Source of the DNA: Flavobacterium luminosum
Lineage (GTDB): Bacteria > Bacteroidota > Bacteroidia > Flavobacteriales > Flavobacteriaceae
DNA: 64,000 nt
Assembly: GCF_023635005.1 (NCBI RefSeq)
Contig: NZ_JAMLJM010000001.1
Span: 62,001-126,000, forward strand
Direction of reading: 5' to 3'
Shown: one piece after another, positions 7,072 through 16,784 of the stretch
How positions within the stretch are numbered: the stretch's first letter is position 1
Layout: every line of letters starts with the position of its first letter
The notes under the pieces: model-generated
Told to the model about the DNA's origin: nothing
Database searches by the model: none
Seen by the model: the letters and a program-made list of their open reading frames with translations, nothing else
Made by a program: the position numbers and the translations under genes

Positions 7072-8799
7072 ATGCACATCGATAAAGCAATCTTAGATAA
7101 AGTAAACATCTGGCTTTCCCCAGATTTTGATAATGAAACACAACAAATCATCAAGGATATGATGACATCGTCTCCCAAAGAATTGGAAGACAGCTTTTAT
7201 AAAAATTTAGAATTCGGAACCGGAGGAATGCGTGGGATTATGGGTGTTGGAACCAACCGAATTAACAAATATACCCTAGGCAAAAACACACAAGGATTGG
7301 CAAACTACTTGAAGAAAAGTTTTCCTAACGAAGCATTACAAGTAGCTATTGCTTACGATTGTCGCCACAATAGCAACACATTAGCAAAAGTAGTCGCTGA
7401 TGTTTTTTCGGCAAATGGAATTAAGGTTTATTTGTTCTCAGACATGAGACCTACGCCTGAATTATCATTCGCAGTGAGACATCTTAATTGTCATACAGGA
7501 ATTGTACTTACTGCTTCTCACAACCCACCAGAATACAACGGATACAAAGTATATTGGCAAGATGGAGGACAAATTGTACCTCCTCAGGATGCAGAAGTTA
7601 TTGCAGAAATAGAAAGTCTAGAATACCGCGACATTAACTTTAATGCCAATGAAGACTTAATTGAATATATCGATGTTGCTGTTGATGAGGCTTTTAGAGA
7701 TTCTACTATCAAAAACGCGAGTTTCGACACCTCTGCCGAAGCGCGTAAAAACTTAAAAATCGCTTACACTTCATTACATGGAACTTCGATAAAAGCAATT
7801 CCAGGTGTTTTGGAAAAAGCCGGTTACACCGACGTGAATATCGTATCGGAACAGGCTGACCCTAATGGAAACTTCCCTACAGTGGTATCTCCTAACCCGG
7901 AAGAACCCGAAGCTTTAACGATGGCTTTGGAGCTTGCAGACAAAATCAATGCCGACATTGTTGTGGGCACCGATCCTGATTCTGACCGTTTAGGAGTGGC
8001 AGTACGTGATACTAATGGAAAAATGTTTTTACTAAACGGAAATCAAACCATGGTGGTCATGACCGCTTTCTTATTAGAACAATGGAAAAAACAAGGAAAA
8101 CTGACTGGTAACGAGTTTATAGGTTCTACCATTGTTTCTACTCCAATGATGCTAGAATTGGCGTCAGCTTATGGTGTAGAATGCAAAGTGGGTCTGACTG
8201 GTTTTAAGTGGATTGCCAAATTCATTAAAGATTTCCCTAACCAAACGTATATTGGCGGTGGAGAAGAAAGTTTTGGTTTTATGGTTGGCGATGCTGTACG
8301 CGATAAAGATGCCGTAGCTGCTATCTTACTAGTTTGCGAAATCGCTGCTCAGGCAAAAGAAAAAGGAAGCACCTTATATCAGGAATTATTACAGATGTAT
8401 GTTGATTTCGGGTTCTACAAAGAACATTTGATTTCGATTACTAAGAAAGGTATCGAAGGAGCCAACGAAATAAAACAAATGATGATTGATCTACGCCAGA
8501 ATCCTCTGAAAGAAATCAACGGACAACGTGTGGTTTGCATAGAAGATTACCAATCGTCTAAAGGAAAGGACTTCATGAATCAGGAAGAATTTGAAATCTC
8601 CATTCCGAAATCAAACGTATTAATCTATTATTTGGAAGACGGAAGTAAAATTTGTGCCCGTCCGAGCGGAACCGAGCCAAAAATCAAATTCTATTTCAGC
8701 GTTAATTGTGCAGTAGATAGCATTGCCGATATCCCTGAAGCAGAAAAACAATTAGACACAAAAATTAAGAATATCATTGCTGAAATGCAATTGAACTAA
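7072..8799 (+). CDS. Phosphoglucomutase / phosphomannomutase family
   Basis: A 575-residue alpha-D-phosphohexomutase. The N-terminal FGTGGMRG and the active-site loop TASHNPPEYNG (phospho-Ser149) are present, as are the magnesium loop GTDPDSDRLG (Asp301, Asp303, Asp305), the sugar-binding GGGEESFGF and the C-terminal phosphate-binding RPSGTEPKIK. The length matches the 570-580-residue mutases of Bacteroidota and Firmicutes (PgcA type). It interconverts hexose 1- and 6-phosphates for nucleotide-sugar supply. Its TAA overlaps the ATG of the next gene by one base (TAATG at 8797-8801), and the glycosyltransferase is 21 bases upstream, so it belongs to that operon. Substrate preference (glucose or mannose) cannot be read from the sequence. 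Confidence 0.92.
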   Translation: MHIDKAILDKVNIWLSPDFDNETQQIIKDMMTSSPKELEDSFYKNLEFGTGGMRGIMGVGTNRINKYTLGKNTQGLANYLKKSFPNEALQVAIAYDCRHNSNTLAKVVADVFSANGIKVYLFSDMRPTPELSFAVRHLNCHTGIVLTASHNPPEYNGYKVYWQDGGQIVPPQDAEVIAEIESLEYRDINFNANEDLIEYIDVAVDEAFRDSTIKNASFDTSAEARKNLKIAYTSLHGTSIKAIPGVLEKAGYTDVNIVSEQADPNGNFPTVVSPNPEEPEALTMALELADKINADIVVGTDPDSDRLGVAVRDTNGKMFLLNGNQTMVVMTAFLLEQWKKQGKLTGNEFIGSTIVSTPMMLELASAYGVECKVGLTGFKWIAKFIKDFPNQTYIGGGEESFGFMVGDAVRDKDAVAAILLVCEIAAQAKEKGSTLYQELLQMYVDFGFYKEHLISITKKGIEGANEIKQMMIDLRQNPLKEINGQRVVCIEDYQSSKGKDFMNQEEFEISIPKSNVLIYYLEDGSKICARPSGTEPKIKFYFSVNCAVDSIADIPEAEKQLDTKIKNIIAEMQLN

Positions 8800-10631
8800 T
8801 GGACAACAATCTCAAAAAATTAATTCCCTTTGCGCTGGTTTACAAAAAAGACATTATTTTAAATATTGTCTATAACATTTTTTATGCGCTCTTTTCAACT
8901 TTATTGATGGTTTCTATGATTCCAACATTAAATGTGATTTTCGGTTTGAATAAAAAAATTACCACGGAGCCAACGTTTAGAGGAATTGGTGAAATTAAAT
9001 CTTTTTCTGAAGACTATTTGAATTATAAAGTAACGCAGTTAACAGAAAACAAAGGGTTTGAATACGCGATAATCTTTGTGATTTCAATCATCATAATTAC
9101 TGCATTTTTAAAAAATATCACCAATTATTTTGCTTCTTATCACGTAACACGCTTAAGAAATGGTGTTTTAAAAGATTTAAGGGAAAAATTGTATCATACT
9201 ATTATTTATTTGCCTATTTCATACTATTCCGAAAAAAGAAAAGGAGATGTCATGTCCCGCATGTTGGGAGATGTAAACGAAGTCAAAAACTCTTTTTTTC
9301 AAGTATTAGAATTGGTCGTTCGAGAACCGTTGACCATTCTTTTCTCTATCGTAACTATGTTTGTGATTAGCGCAAAATTAACTTTGTTTGTATTCTTGTT
9401 TATTCCAATTTCAGGATTTCTTATTTCCAGAGTTGGAAAAAGCCTAAAATCAAAATCTACCAAATCTCAGGAAGAAAACGGTCTACAAATATCCATATTA
9501 GACGAAACTTTAAGCGGATTGAAAGTAGTGAAAGGCTTCAATGCAGAAGATAAATTCATTTCGAAGTTCAATGCTTCTTTAAACAAACTTTTACGTCTCT
9601 CTAACAGTATTGGAAACAAAAACAACTTAGCTTCGCCGCTAAGTGAATTTCTTGGCATTTTAACCATAACCGTTTTACTTTGGTACGGAGGACAATTGGT
9701 GATTGTTGATAAATCCTTAGCTCCCACTACCTTTATCGCCTACATTGCTTTAGCTTATACGATTCTAACTCCGGCAAAGGCTATTTCAAGAGCATCATAC
9801 CAAGTAAAAACTGGTTTAGCCGCAGCCGAAAGGGTATTTAGCGTTTTGGAAGAGACCAATAACTTAGAAAAAAACTCTAACGCATTGATAAAGAACACTT
9901 TCGATGATAAAATCAGGTTAGAAAATATTAATTTTGCTTATCAAAATGATGAAAGTGTTTTGAAAAACTTTTCAATAGACATTCCTAAAGGAAAAACTAT
10001 TGCATTGGTTGGTCAATCCGGTTCAGGAAAAAGTACCATTGCTAATTTATTGACTCGTTTTTACGATGTAAACGAAGGAACGATTAGTATAGATGGAATC
10101 AACATTAAAGACATCGAAATCCATTCACTACGAGGATTAATGGGACTAGTAACCCAAGATTCTATCCTATTTAATGATTCTATTAAAAATAATTTATTAA
10201 TTGGAAAGTCCTCTGCTACAGATGAAGAAATCATTGAAGCTTTAAAAATTGCCAATGCATATGAATTTGTCAAAGAATTACCTGAGGGAATAGAAACTTC
10301 TATTGGTGATTCTGGAAGCAGGCTCTCTGGGGGACAAAAACAACGCTTATCGATTGCTCGTGCCGTCTTGAAAAATCCACCGATAATGATTTTAGATGAA
10401 GCGACATCGGCTTTGGATACCGAAAGTGAAAAATTTGTTCAAGTGGCCCTTGAAAACATGATGCAAAACAGAACTTCTATCGTTATTGCCCATCGTTTAT
10501 CTACCATTCAAAAAGCAGACACTATTATTGTGATGCAAAAAGGAGAAATTGTAGAACAAGGAACTCATGATGAATTATTGGAGAAAAATGGTACTTATTC
10601 GAAATTAGTGATGATGCAATCCTTCGAATAA
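8799..10631 (+). CDS. ABC transporter, MsbA-like fused permease and ATPase
   Basis: A 610-residue half-transporter. The first ~340 residues are the six-helix ABC transmembrane domain; the rest is the nucleotide-binding domain with Walker A GQSGSGKST (Lys411), the LSGGQ signature (about 510-514), Walker B IMILDEATSALD and the H-loop AHRLST. It should act as a homodimer in the inner membrane exporting a lipid-linked or hydrophobic substrate. Similarity to MsbA suggests lipid A or a related glycolipid, which fits the sugar genes upstream; the substrate is inferred. It overlaps the mutase gene by one base. Confidence 0.88.
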   Translation: MDNNLKKLIPFALVYKKDIILNIVYNIFYALFSTLLMVSMIPTLNVIFGLNKKITTEPTFRGIGEIKSFSEDYLNYKVTQLTENKGFEYAIIFVISIIIITAFLKNITNYFASYHVTRLRNGVLKDLREKLYHTIIYLPISYYSEKRKGDVMSRMLGDVNEVKNSFFQVLELVVREPLTILFSIVTMFVISAKLTLFVFLFIPISGFLISRVGKSLKSKSTKSQEENGLQISILDETLSGLKVVKGFNAEDKFISKFNASLNKLLRLSNSIGNKNNLASPLSEFLGILTITVLLWYGGQLVIVDKSLAPTTFIAYIALAYTILTPAKAISRASYQVKTGLAAAERVFSVLEETNNLEKNSNALIKNTFDDKIRLENINFAYQNDESVLKNFSIDIPKGKTIALVGQSGSGKSTIANLLTRFYDVNEGTISIDGINIKDIEIHSLRGLMGLVTQDSILFNDSIKNNLLIGKSSATDEEIIEALKIANAYEFVKELPEGIETSIGDSGSRLSGGQKQRLSIARAVLKNPPIMILDEATSALDTESEKFVQVALENMMQNRTSIVIAHRLSTIQKADTIIVMQKGEIVEQGTHDELLEKNGTYSKLVMMQSFE

Positions 10632-10696
10632 ATTCAATTTAGCCTTGAAAAACTACATCTAAGTTTAAATTATTTTTTGTAATTTCAGAACTTAAA

Positions 10697-11398
10697 ATGT
10701 ATGTAAGCAATCCCAATATTCGTATTCCCGAAAATCCGGACACCATTGTTTGGAAGTACTTAGATTTATCTAAATTTTTAGACATTCTACTTTCGGGAAA
10801 AATGTTCATGTCTCGGTCCGATAAATTTGAAGATCAATACGAAGGAACTTTCAGCGAACCTACTTACGAGGAGATTAAAAAGATTGCTGAAAACAATCGT
10901 CCCTTTTTAAACAACTACAAACTAAATCGTGAAAAGGTAAGTATTAGTAGTTGGCATGCAAATGAATATGAAAGTTTTGCGATGTGGCAGATTTTCACCA
11001 AAAATAATGAGGGTTTGGCCATACAATCTACCATTGGAAGATTGAAAGAAGCCTTAGAGCCTGAAAGAACTTTCGAACAATATATTGGTGAAGTGAATTA
11101 CATCGATTATAAAAAAGAATACATTCCTTTTGATGATGATTTTTTCCCTTTTCTTTTTAAACGAAAAAGTTTCCAATACGAACGAGAAATTCGGATAATC
11201 ACCAATGTCTCCAAACACAATTTATCACTCAACGAAGGACTAAAGATTAATGTAGATATTAATACTTTAATTGAAAAAATATACATTCATCCCAAAAGTG
11301 AAAACTGGTATAAAAAACTAGTAATCGAATTGGTGGAAAAGCTTGGATTTGATTTTGAAATAGAAAAATCAGATTTAGAAAGTGATATCTTAATTTAA
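10697..11398 (+). CDS. DUF2971 domain protein
   Basis: A 233-residue soluble protein with the DUF2971 layout: WKYLDLSKFLDILLSGKMFMSRSDKFEDQYEG near the start, then SSWHANEYESFAMWQIFT, NEGLAIQST and a late FKRKSFQYEREIRIIT. The conserved Trp, Asp and Arg positions suggest a nucleotide- or RNA-related fold, but the function is unknown. No signal peptide. It starts 65 bases after the ABC transporter and its stop lies one base from the convergent lipoprotein gene, so no separate terminator fits between them. Confidence 0.75.
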   Translation: MYVSNPNIRIPENPDTIVWKYLDLSKFLDILLSGKMFMSRSDKFEDQYEGTFSEPTYEEIKKIAENNRPFLNNYKLNREKVSISSWHANEYESFAMWQIFTKNNEGLAIQSTIGRLKEALEPERTFEQYIGEVNYIDYKKEYIPFDDDFFPFLFKRKSFQYEREIRIITNVSKHNLSLNEGLKINVDINTLIEKIYIHPKSENWYKKLVIELVEKLGFDFEIEKSDLESDILI

Positions 11399-11399
11399 A

Positions 11400-12104
11400 C
11401 TACTCGACTGGCGAATAATCTTCCACTTTCCAATCTTCAGAAGCTAAATTCACATAATGGTAATGCACTTTATCTTTCTCATCGAAAGCTCCATTTTTAT
11501 TAATATCCTCAATCGTTCTAAAATACAAACGATTTAACGATTCTACGACATTCCAATCGATTAACTCCTGTAATTCACCTGAAAGTTTCTGAAAATTTAA
11601 TCCGTTAATATTACTAACATACAATGATTTTATGTCGTTACTATCCATTTTACCATCGCGATTAGTATCGGTATCCACTAAGGAATAAATCAGAATCTGT
11701 TTTTTGGTTTTAAGCGCTATCGTATTTAGGTAGGTCGCAGTTTGAATTTGCATTTGTTTATCGGTCAACGGATGCAAAGCAGTGGAATCAATATGTTGGA
11801 ATTTTATATTTTGAAAATAACCGGTCAATTCAAAGCTATTATAATTCGATAAAGCATAACTTCCAACATTCGTTTTTGCCGAACCATAATTTCCTCTCTC
11901 ATACGCTACTTGTACATCTCCAATAGGATGCAACAAATACTTAGTACCTTCCATAAGAATAGGCAAATCAGCTACTTTAATTTGTGAAGAATCTTTTTTG
12001 GTCACTTTCTGAGTAGACTCTTCATAAATCACTTTAGGCTTTTCCTCTTCTTTGCAGCTCAATAATAACGATAGAAAAGGTAAGATATAGAATAGCTTTT
12101 TCAT
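11400..12104 (-). CDS. Lipoprotein with calcium-binding-loop-like motifs, probably surface exposed
   Basis: A 234-residue protein with a lipoprotein signal peptide; the lipobox LLSC places the lipidated Cys at residue 17. The Cys is followed by KEEE, an acidic tract after Lys like the lipoprotein export signal that sends lipoproteins to the cell surface in Capnocytophaga and Flavobacterium. Two Asp/Asn-rich loops (DTNRDGKMDSND near 147-158 and DINKNGAFDEKD near 198-209) look like EF-hand or dockerin-type calcium loops. The remainder is not recognised. It lies 39 bases after the start side of the TonB receptor operon (both minus strand) and could be its last gene. Confidence 0.7.
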   Translation of the reverse strand: MKKLFYILPFLSLLLSCKEEEKPKVIYEESTQKVTKKDSSQIKVADLPILMEGTKYLLHPIGDVQVAYERGNYGSAKTNVGSYALSNYNSFELTGYFQNIKFQHIDSTALHPLTDKQMQIQTATYLNTIALKTKKQILIYSLVDTDTNRDGKMDSNDIKSLYVSNINGLNFQKLSGELQELIDWNVVESLNRLYFRTIEDINKNGAFDEKDKVHYHYVNLASEDWKVEDYSPVE

Positions 12105-12143
12105 TGTTGACTCTGATTTTATATCAAATATACTATTTTCAAT

Positions 12144-14603
12144 TTATAATTTAGCATTCAATTTCAAACTAAAAACCCGAGAAGTTAAGTAATTGGGCAC
12201 GCCGTACTGTGATTTAGTATACACATCTCGAACCCAAGTATTGGTAATTGCATTTTGGTTATTAAACATATTGAATATCTCTAAACCAACCGACAAATCT
12301 TTGAATTTGTTCAACCAACTGTTTTTGTCCTTCGCTTGAATTTTATCCGTAAAAACATAAGAAAACCCAACATCGGCACGACGATAATCTCTCAAACGAA
12401 GTTGGTAATCATAAGCATCCGCGTAAGAAGGAGATCCTCCAGGCAAACCAGTGTTATACACTAAATTAAGATAAACTTTGCAAGCCGGAATATTTGGCAT
12501 ATAATCTTGAAATAGAATTCCAAATTTTAAACGTTGGTCTGTTGGGCGCGCTATATAGCCTCTGTTATCGATGTTTTCTTCGGTTTTCATGTAACCAAAA
12601 CTCAACCATGATTCTGTTCCAGGAATAAATTCGCCATTCAAACGCACATCCAAACCTTGGGCATACGCCACTGCGTTGTTTTTCGCTTGGTAACGAATCC
12701 TAACATTATCTAAGGTATACGGATTGACATCGGTTAGATATTTATAATACGCTTCGGAAACCAATCGGAAAGGGCGCTCCCACATCTTGAAACTATAATC
12801 ATTACCCAAAACCACGTGTATCGATTGTTGCGCATTAACATCAGGCTGCACCACCCCATCTTTATCTCTTAATTCCCTGTAAAATGGTGGCTGATGATAC
12901 CATCCTCCAGACAATCGAAACAACATGTCTTTGTCCCAATTTGGCTTAATGGCAAACTGAGCTCTTGGACTAATAGTGAACTGACTTTTGCCAGAAATAT
13001 CATCTCCGCTTACTTGCCACTGATGTCCTCTGATTCCCATGCTAGTAAAAACTTCATGTTCGCCCCACATGAAACGACGATTCCACTGAAAGTACCCCGA
13101 TACCCTATCGATGTTTGTAAAATTTATAGCTCTTACACTATTATAAGGAGCCAAAGGACCAGTATACGAAGTATAAGGTTGTTCATTTACAGGATAATCT
13201 AATATAGGATTGTTCAGTGAAAATCCAGCCGAATCGATCACTTCCCATTCACGAATACGATCTCTGATATTTTCTCGGGTGTATTTTACTCCCCAATCCA
13301 ATTGATCTTTATCTTTCTTGTAGCTTCCTTTTACTTCAGCATTATAAATAAGTGCATCAAGATCATTTCGAGCATGCGTTAATTGTGAACCAATCCCTCT
13401 TGTAAATTCTACTTCGCCAAAATTCTCATCTCCTAAATTACCATTCACCTCCCCTAAACGATATTGCCCTAAAATATCAAAATACTCTTGTTCTTGAGTA
13501 TGATAAGCCGAGGTGATAAATTTAAGCACCAAATTTTCATTGATTTCAAAAATTCCTTTGTAGGCCCCAAAAAAAGTCGTGTACTTGTCTTTTTCTTGAC
13601 CTTCATAATACACCAATAAAGCAATAGGGTCATTGAGCGTACCAAAATTAGTCTGACGCACCAATGGTTTATAATCGTACTTGTTCTGAGAAATATTTCC
13701 CAAGAAACTGTGCTGCCATCTTGTATTCGGGGTAAAAGTTATATAGGTTTGAATGTCTGCAAAACGAGGACGAAAATCAATTTCGGTTTGCTGGCTTTTC
13801 ACTAGCATTCGGTTATCACGGTAACGAACTCCAGTAATGTATGTCCATTTCTGGTCTTTAGAAGCATTCTCCAAAGAAAAACTTCCACCTAAGAAACTAG
13901 CCTCTAAGGCCGCTCCAAATTTTGCAGGACGACGATAAGTAATATCCAAGACTGAAGATAACTTATCTCCATATTTTGCTTGGAAACCTCCTGCTGAAAA
14001 ATCAACCGATTGAACCAAATCCGTATTCGTAAAACTCAAACCCTCTTGCTGTCCAGAACGAATCAAGAAAGGACGATACACTTCAATTTCGTTTACATAC
14101 ACTAAATTCTCATCATAATTCCCTCCTCGTACACCATATTGTGTACTCAATTCATTATTAGAATTCACCCCTGGTAACGATTTTAGTATATTTTCCACAC
14201 CCGCATTGGCGCCTGGAATCAATCGAACTGTTTTGGGCGAAATAGTCGTCACTCCTTCAACCCTCTTCTTTCTATTGTTGCTTATGACTACTTCTCCTAA
14301 TTGCTCGGTGGTATTTTTCAACACAATATTAAACTCATAATCTTCATTAGGCTTCAGTTGCAATGTGACTACCGCTGCTTTTAAAGAAACATGTGAAAAT
14401 TTCAGATTTGATTTTACATTAGCCGGAATCGACAACGCATAAAACCCATTTTCGTTAGTCGTTGTTTTTTTGTCCTGAAAAGTGACATTTACCCCTTCAA
14501 CAGGTTGTTGATTTTCATCAAAAACAATTCCTTTAATTCTGGCGGTCTGTGCCTGAGAAAACAGAGAAAAAAAGAAAAAAAATAAGGCTATTTTAGTTTT
14601 CAA
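12144..14603 (-). CDS. TonB-dependent outer-membrane receptor with CarboxypepD_reg N-domain
   Basis: An 819-residue protein with signal peptide (1-19, ending SQAQ). About 20-105 is the carboxypeptidase-regulatory-like beta-sandwich common in Bacteroidota receptors (RIKGIVFDENQQPVEGVNV). A plug domain follows (IPGANAGVENILKSLPGV, TQYGVRGGNYDENLVYV), then the 22-strand barrel, ending with the aromatic RVFSLKLNAKL. It imports an unknown ligand using TonB energy. There is no SusD-like partner, so it is not a classical polysaccharide utilisation locus. It lies three bases after the M23 peptidase gene, so the two form an operon. Confidence 0.88.
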   Translation of the reverse strand: MKTKIALFFFFFSLFSQAQTARIKGIVFDENQQPVEGVNVTFQDKKTTTNENGFYALSIPANVKSNLKFSHVSLKAAVVTLQLKPNEDYEFNIVLKNTTEQLGEVVISNNRKKRVEGVTTISPKTVRLIPGANAGVENILKSLPGVNSNNELSTQYGVRGGNYDENLVYVNEIEVYRPFLIRSGQQEGLSFTNTDLVQSVDFSAGGFQAKYGDKLSSVLDITYRRPAKFGAALEASFLGGSFSLENASKDQKWTYITGVRYRDNRMLVKSQQTEIDFRPRFADIQTYITFTPNTRWQHSFLGNISQNKYDYKPLVRQTNFGTLNDPIALLVYYEGQEKDKYTTFFGAYKGIFEINENLVLKFITSAYHTQEQEYFDILGQYRLGEVNGNLGDENFGEVEFTRGIGSQLTHARNDLDALIYNAEVKGSYKKDKDQLDWGVKYTRENIRDRIREWEVIDSAGFSLNNPILDYPVNEQPYTSYTGPLAPYNSVRAINFTNIDRVSGYFQWNRRFMWGEHEVFTSMGIRGHQWQVSGDDISGKSQFTISPRAQFAIKPNWDKDMLFRLSGGWYHQPPFYRELRDKDGVVQPDVNAQQSIHVVLGNDYSFKMWERPFRLVSEAYYKYLTDVNPYTLDNVRIRYQAKNNAVAYAQGLDVRLNGEFIPGTESWLSFGYMKTEENIDNRGYIARPTDQRLKFGILFQDYMPNIPACKVYLNLVYNTGLPGGSPSYADAYDYQLRLRDYRRADVGFSYVFTDKIQAKDKNSWLNKFKDLSVGLEIFNMFNNQNAITNTWVRDVYTKSQYGVPNYLTSRVFSLKLNAKL

Positions 14604-14606
14604 AAT

Positions 14607-16298
14607 TTATTTTTTGGTTTTAAAAAAATGTGACTGGAATGTTGCTACATTTCCCATTTGATCTTTTACTTCAATGGTAAAATCGTTTTTTCCGTTATCG
14701 AATATATCATCAGAAAAATTATGTGTCAGTCTTTTGAGCTTGGGTTCATATTCCATTAAAATCCATTTTCCATTCAAATAAGCATTGTATTCCTTGATTC
14801 CTGATAAATCATCGGAAATGGATATTTTTAAATAACCTAAAGTATCCAAATTGGCACCTTCTTTAAAGTTTGGAGCATAAATTTTTGGCGCTGTTTCATC
14901 TTTAGAAAGAAAGAATTTACCAAGTTTTTTAGTTTTAATAGAAAATTGATTCTCTTTTTTGAAAGTGTAATTAAACTCCGTTTTCTCACCGACTAGATTG
15001 GCAATAAACATTTTTTCTCTGGCTTCTGTTGGAATTTCAGAAACATCAAAAGTAATTTGAAACGGATTGTTAACAGCTACTTTGTCGTCATGCAACAGCA
15101 ATTCCTTATTTACGACATCAAACTTCAGGAAAAAATCACTATAAAAAGTATCTTCAGGAAAAAATACCACAATCCCGTCTTTGGCATAAGCATTATCCTT
15201 TCGCGCATTAAGGAAATAAGGCGTTTTCTCGACTGGTAAAGGTTGTGCTATAGCTTTGTCATCATAGGCTACAGGAATATTAATCACTGTTTTATTGCCG
15301 TGAAAATCTTCCAAAACAACTTTATATGTAAAATTAAAACGGGAAGACAGATCCAAAATTCCTTTGTCCTTTATCGTCTTTATAATACTTGGGTACAAAT
15401 GTCCAACAAAAAGTTTCTGATAGCGTTGGTGCAACTGTTTGTATCTAGGATAATCAATAAAATCGTTGATATACCTTGTCTCATCAAAGGAAAAAGTGTC
15501 AAATTCATACGAGTAGCACAATGTTCCATTGATAAAAGCCTCTAATTTATGAATCCCGTTTTTACCATAGCTGTCATTGGAAGTATCAAACGCATTCAAA
15601 GCAAAACCAATTTTACCCATTGCATTCACCTTATCGGCAGTGTAACTTCCATCTTTTTGCAAGGTGAAAGGTAAATTTACAGGTTTCAAAGAACCGTTTA
15701 CAGAAGAAGAATCCGTTAAAGCATAAGCAATAACCCCGTTTAATTGCGGTTTAATATTGTCTTTAACCTGATCTCCGAAACCAAAAAACAATGGATTTAT
15801 AATATTTTCTGTTTTTGTATCTCTAATTTCAAAGTGCAAATGAGGACCGCCAGAACTCCCTGTATTCCCTGAATAAGCAATTAACTCTCCTTTTTTAACC
15901 AAAATTTCGTTGGCTTTAGGAAAAATTTCTATTTCATATTTTTGTTTCAAATAATGTTCCTTATTCAAAATAGCTTGAATGGTATCCGAAGTTTTTTGCA
16001 AATGTCCATAAACCGTTGTAAAACCATTAGGATGGTCTATATATATGCATTTCCCCAAACCTGTGGTAGATATTTTAATTCTGGAAATGTAACCATCTGC
16101 CGCAGCATACACAGGCAAGCCTTCTTTTTTTTGCGTCCTGAAATCGATACCCGCATGGAAATGATTTGGGCGCAACTCACCAAAGGATCCCGACAAAGAC
16201 AAAGGAATATCCATGGGTGAACGAAAATAATCTTTAGGATAATTATTTTGACAATGAGCCTGAACAAAAAAGAATAAAAAGACACCTAAAATTCTCAT
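14607..16298 (-). CDS. M23 family (LytM) metallopeptidase, secreted
   Basis: Starting at the ATG complementary to 16296-16298 the protein has 563 residues and a clear signal peptide (MRILGVFLFFFVQAHC). An upstream in-frame start at 16352 would add 18 residues and spoil the signal, so it is less likely; ATG 16305-16307 is also possible. The LytM domain is near the N-terminus, with the zinc ligands in NHFHAGIDFR and HLHFEIRD and the YGHL motif. The last ~350 residues are beta-rich, unrecognised, probably extracytoplasmic. It should cleave peptidoglycan cross-links or act as an inactive activator; the metal ligands are present. Co-transcribed with the TonB receptor. Confidence 0.85.
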   Translation of the reverse strand: MRILGVFLFFFVQAHCQNNYPKDYFRSPMDIPLSLSGSFGELRPNHFHAGIDFRTQKKEGLPVYAAADGYISRIKISTTGLGKCIYIDHPNGFTTVYGHLQKTSDTIQAILNKEHYLKQKYEIEIFPKANEILVKKGELIAYSGNTGSSGGPHLHFEIRDTKTENIINPLFFGFGDQVKDNIKPQLNGVIAYALTDSSSVNGSLKPVNLPFTLQKDGSYTADKVNAMGKIGFALNAFDTSNDSYGKNGIHKLEAFINGTLCYSYEFDTFSFDETRYINDFIDYPRYKQLHQRYQKLFVGHLYPSIIKTIKDKGILDLSSRFNFTYKVVLEDFHGNKTVINIPVAYDDKAIAQPLPVEKTPYFLNARKDNAYAKDGIVVFFPEDTFYSDFFLKFDVVNKELLLHDDKVAVNNPFQITFDVSEIPTEAREKMFIANLVGEKTEFNYTFKKENQFSIKTKKLGKFFLSKDETAPKIYAPNFKEGANLDTLGYLKISISDDLSGIKEYNAYLNGKWILMEYEPKLKRLTHNFSDDIFDNGKNDFTIEVKDQMGNVATFQSHFFKTKK

Positions 16299-16425
16299 AA
16301 AAAACATTTGTGCTAATATAACGAATTTGTTTAATAAACAATCAGCCAACACAATATTGATAAGCCTAACAAGATGAGTGTATTAGAAAATAAAAATGAT
16401 AAAAATTAATTTTTTTTAAAAACAT

Positions 16426-16457
16426 TTTGCTATAATTAAATAGGAATACTAACTTTG
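16426..16457 (+). promoter_or_regulatory. Promoter of the coiled-coil/zapA/6S/rny cluster
   Basis: TTTG (16426-16429), a 20-base spacer and TAACTTTG (16450-16457), 28 bases before the ATG at 16486. Both flavobacterial boxes are present. Confidence 0.7.
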
Positions 16458-16485
16458 TAAAGTACGTAATGAATTTTTTATTGCA

Positions 16486-16776
16486 ATGAGTGACGTTGGT
16501 GGAATAGTTGATTCTCTTGAAGTTAAGATTCACAAACTTTTGAAAAACTTAGAAAGTTTACAACAATCGAATCAAGAATTGTTGTTGAAGCTTAACCAAT
16601 CAGAGAAAATAATTCAAGAACAAAGTCAAGAAATTAGATCATTAAAATCTAATTTCGACTCGGTAAAAATTACAAATTCATTATTAGGTAGTGACGAATA
16701 TAAAAGAGAAACAAAGCTCAAAATAAATTCTTTAATAAAAGAAATAGACTATTGTATAGCACAACTTTCTGATTAG
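16486..16776 (+). CDS. Small coiled-coil protein upstream of zapA
   Basis: A 96-residue protein, almost entirely predicted coiled coil by its heptad-like Leu/Ile spacing (LEVKIHKLLKNLESLQQ onward), with no signal peptide or membrane segment. The ATG at 16486 gives MSDVGGIVDSLEVK. It is eight bases before zapA. Its size, coiled-coil build and position recall ZapB-like partners of ZapA, but I cannot show homology to ZapB and no symbol is given. It probably acts at the division septum with ZapA. Confidence 0.65.
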   Translation: MSDVGGIVDSLEVKIHKLLKNLESLQQSNQELLLKLNQSEKIIQEQSQEIRSLKSNFDSVKITNSLLGSDEYKRETKLKINSLIKEIDYCIAQLSD

Positions 16777-16784
16777 AAAGCATA

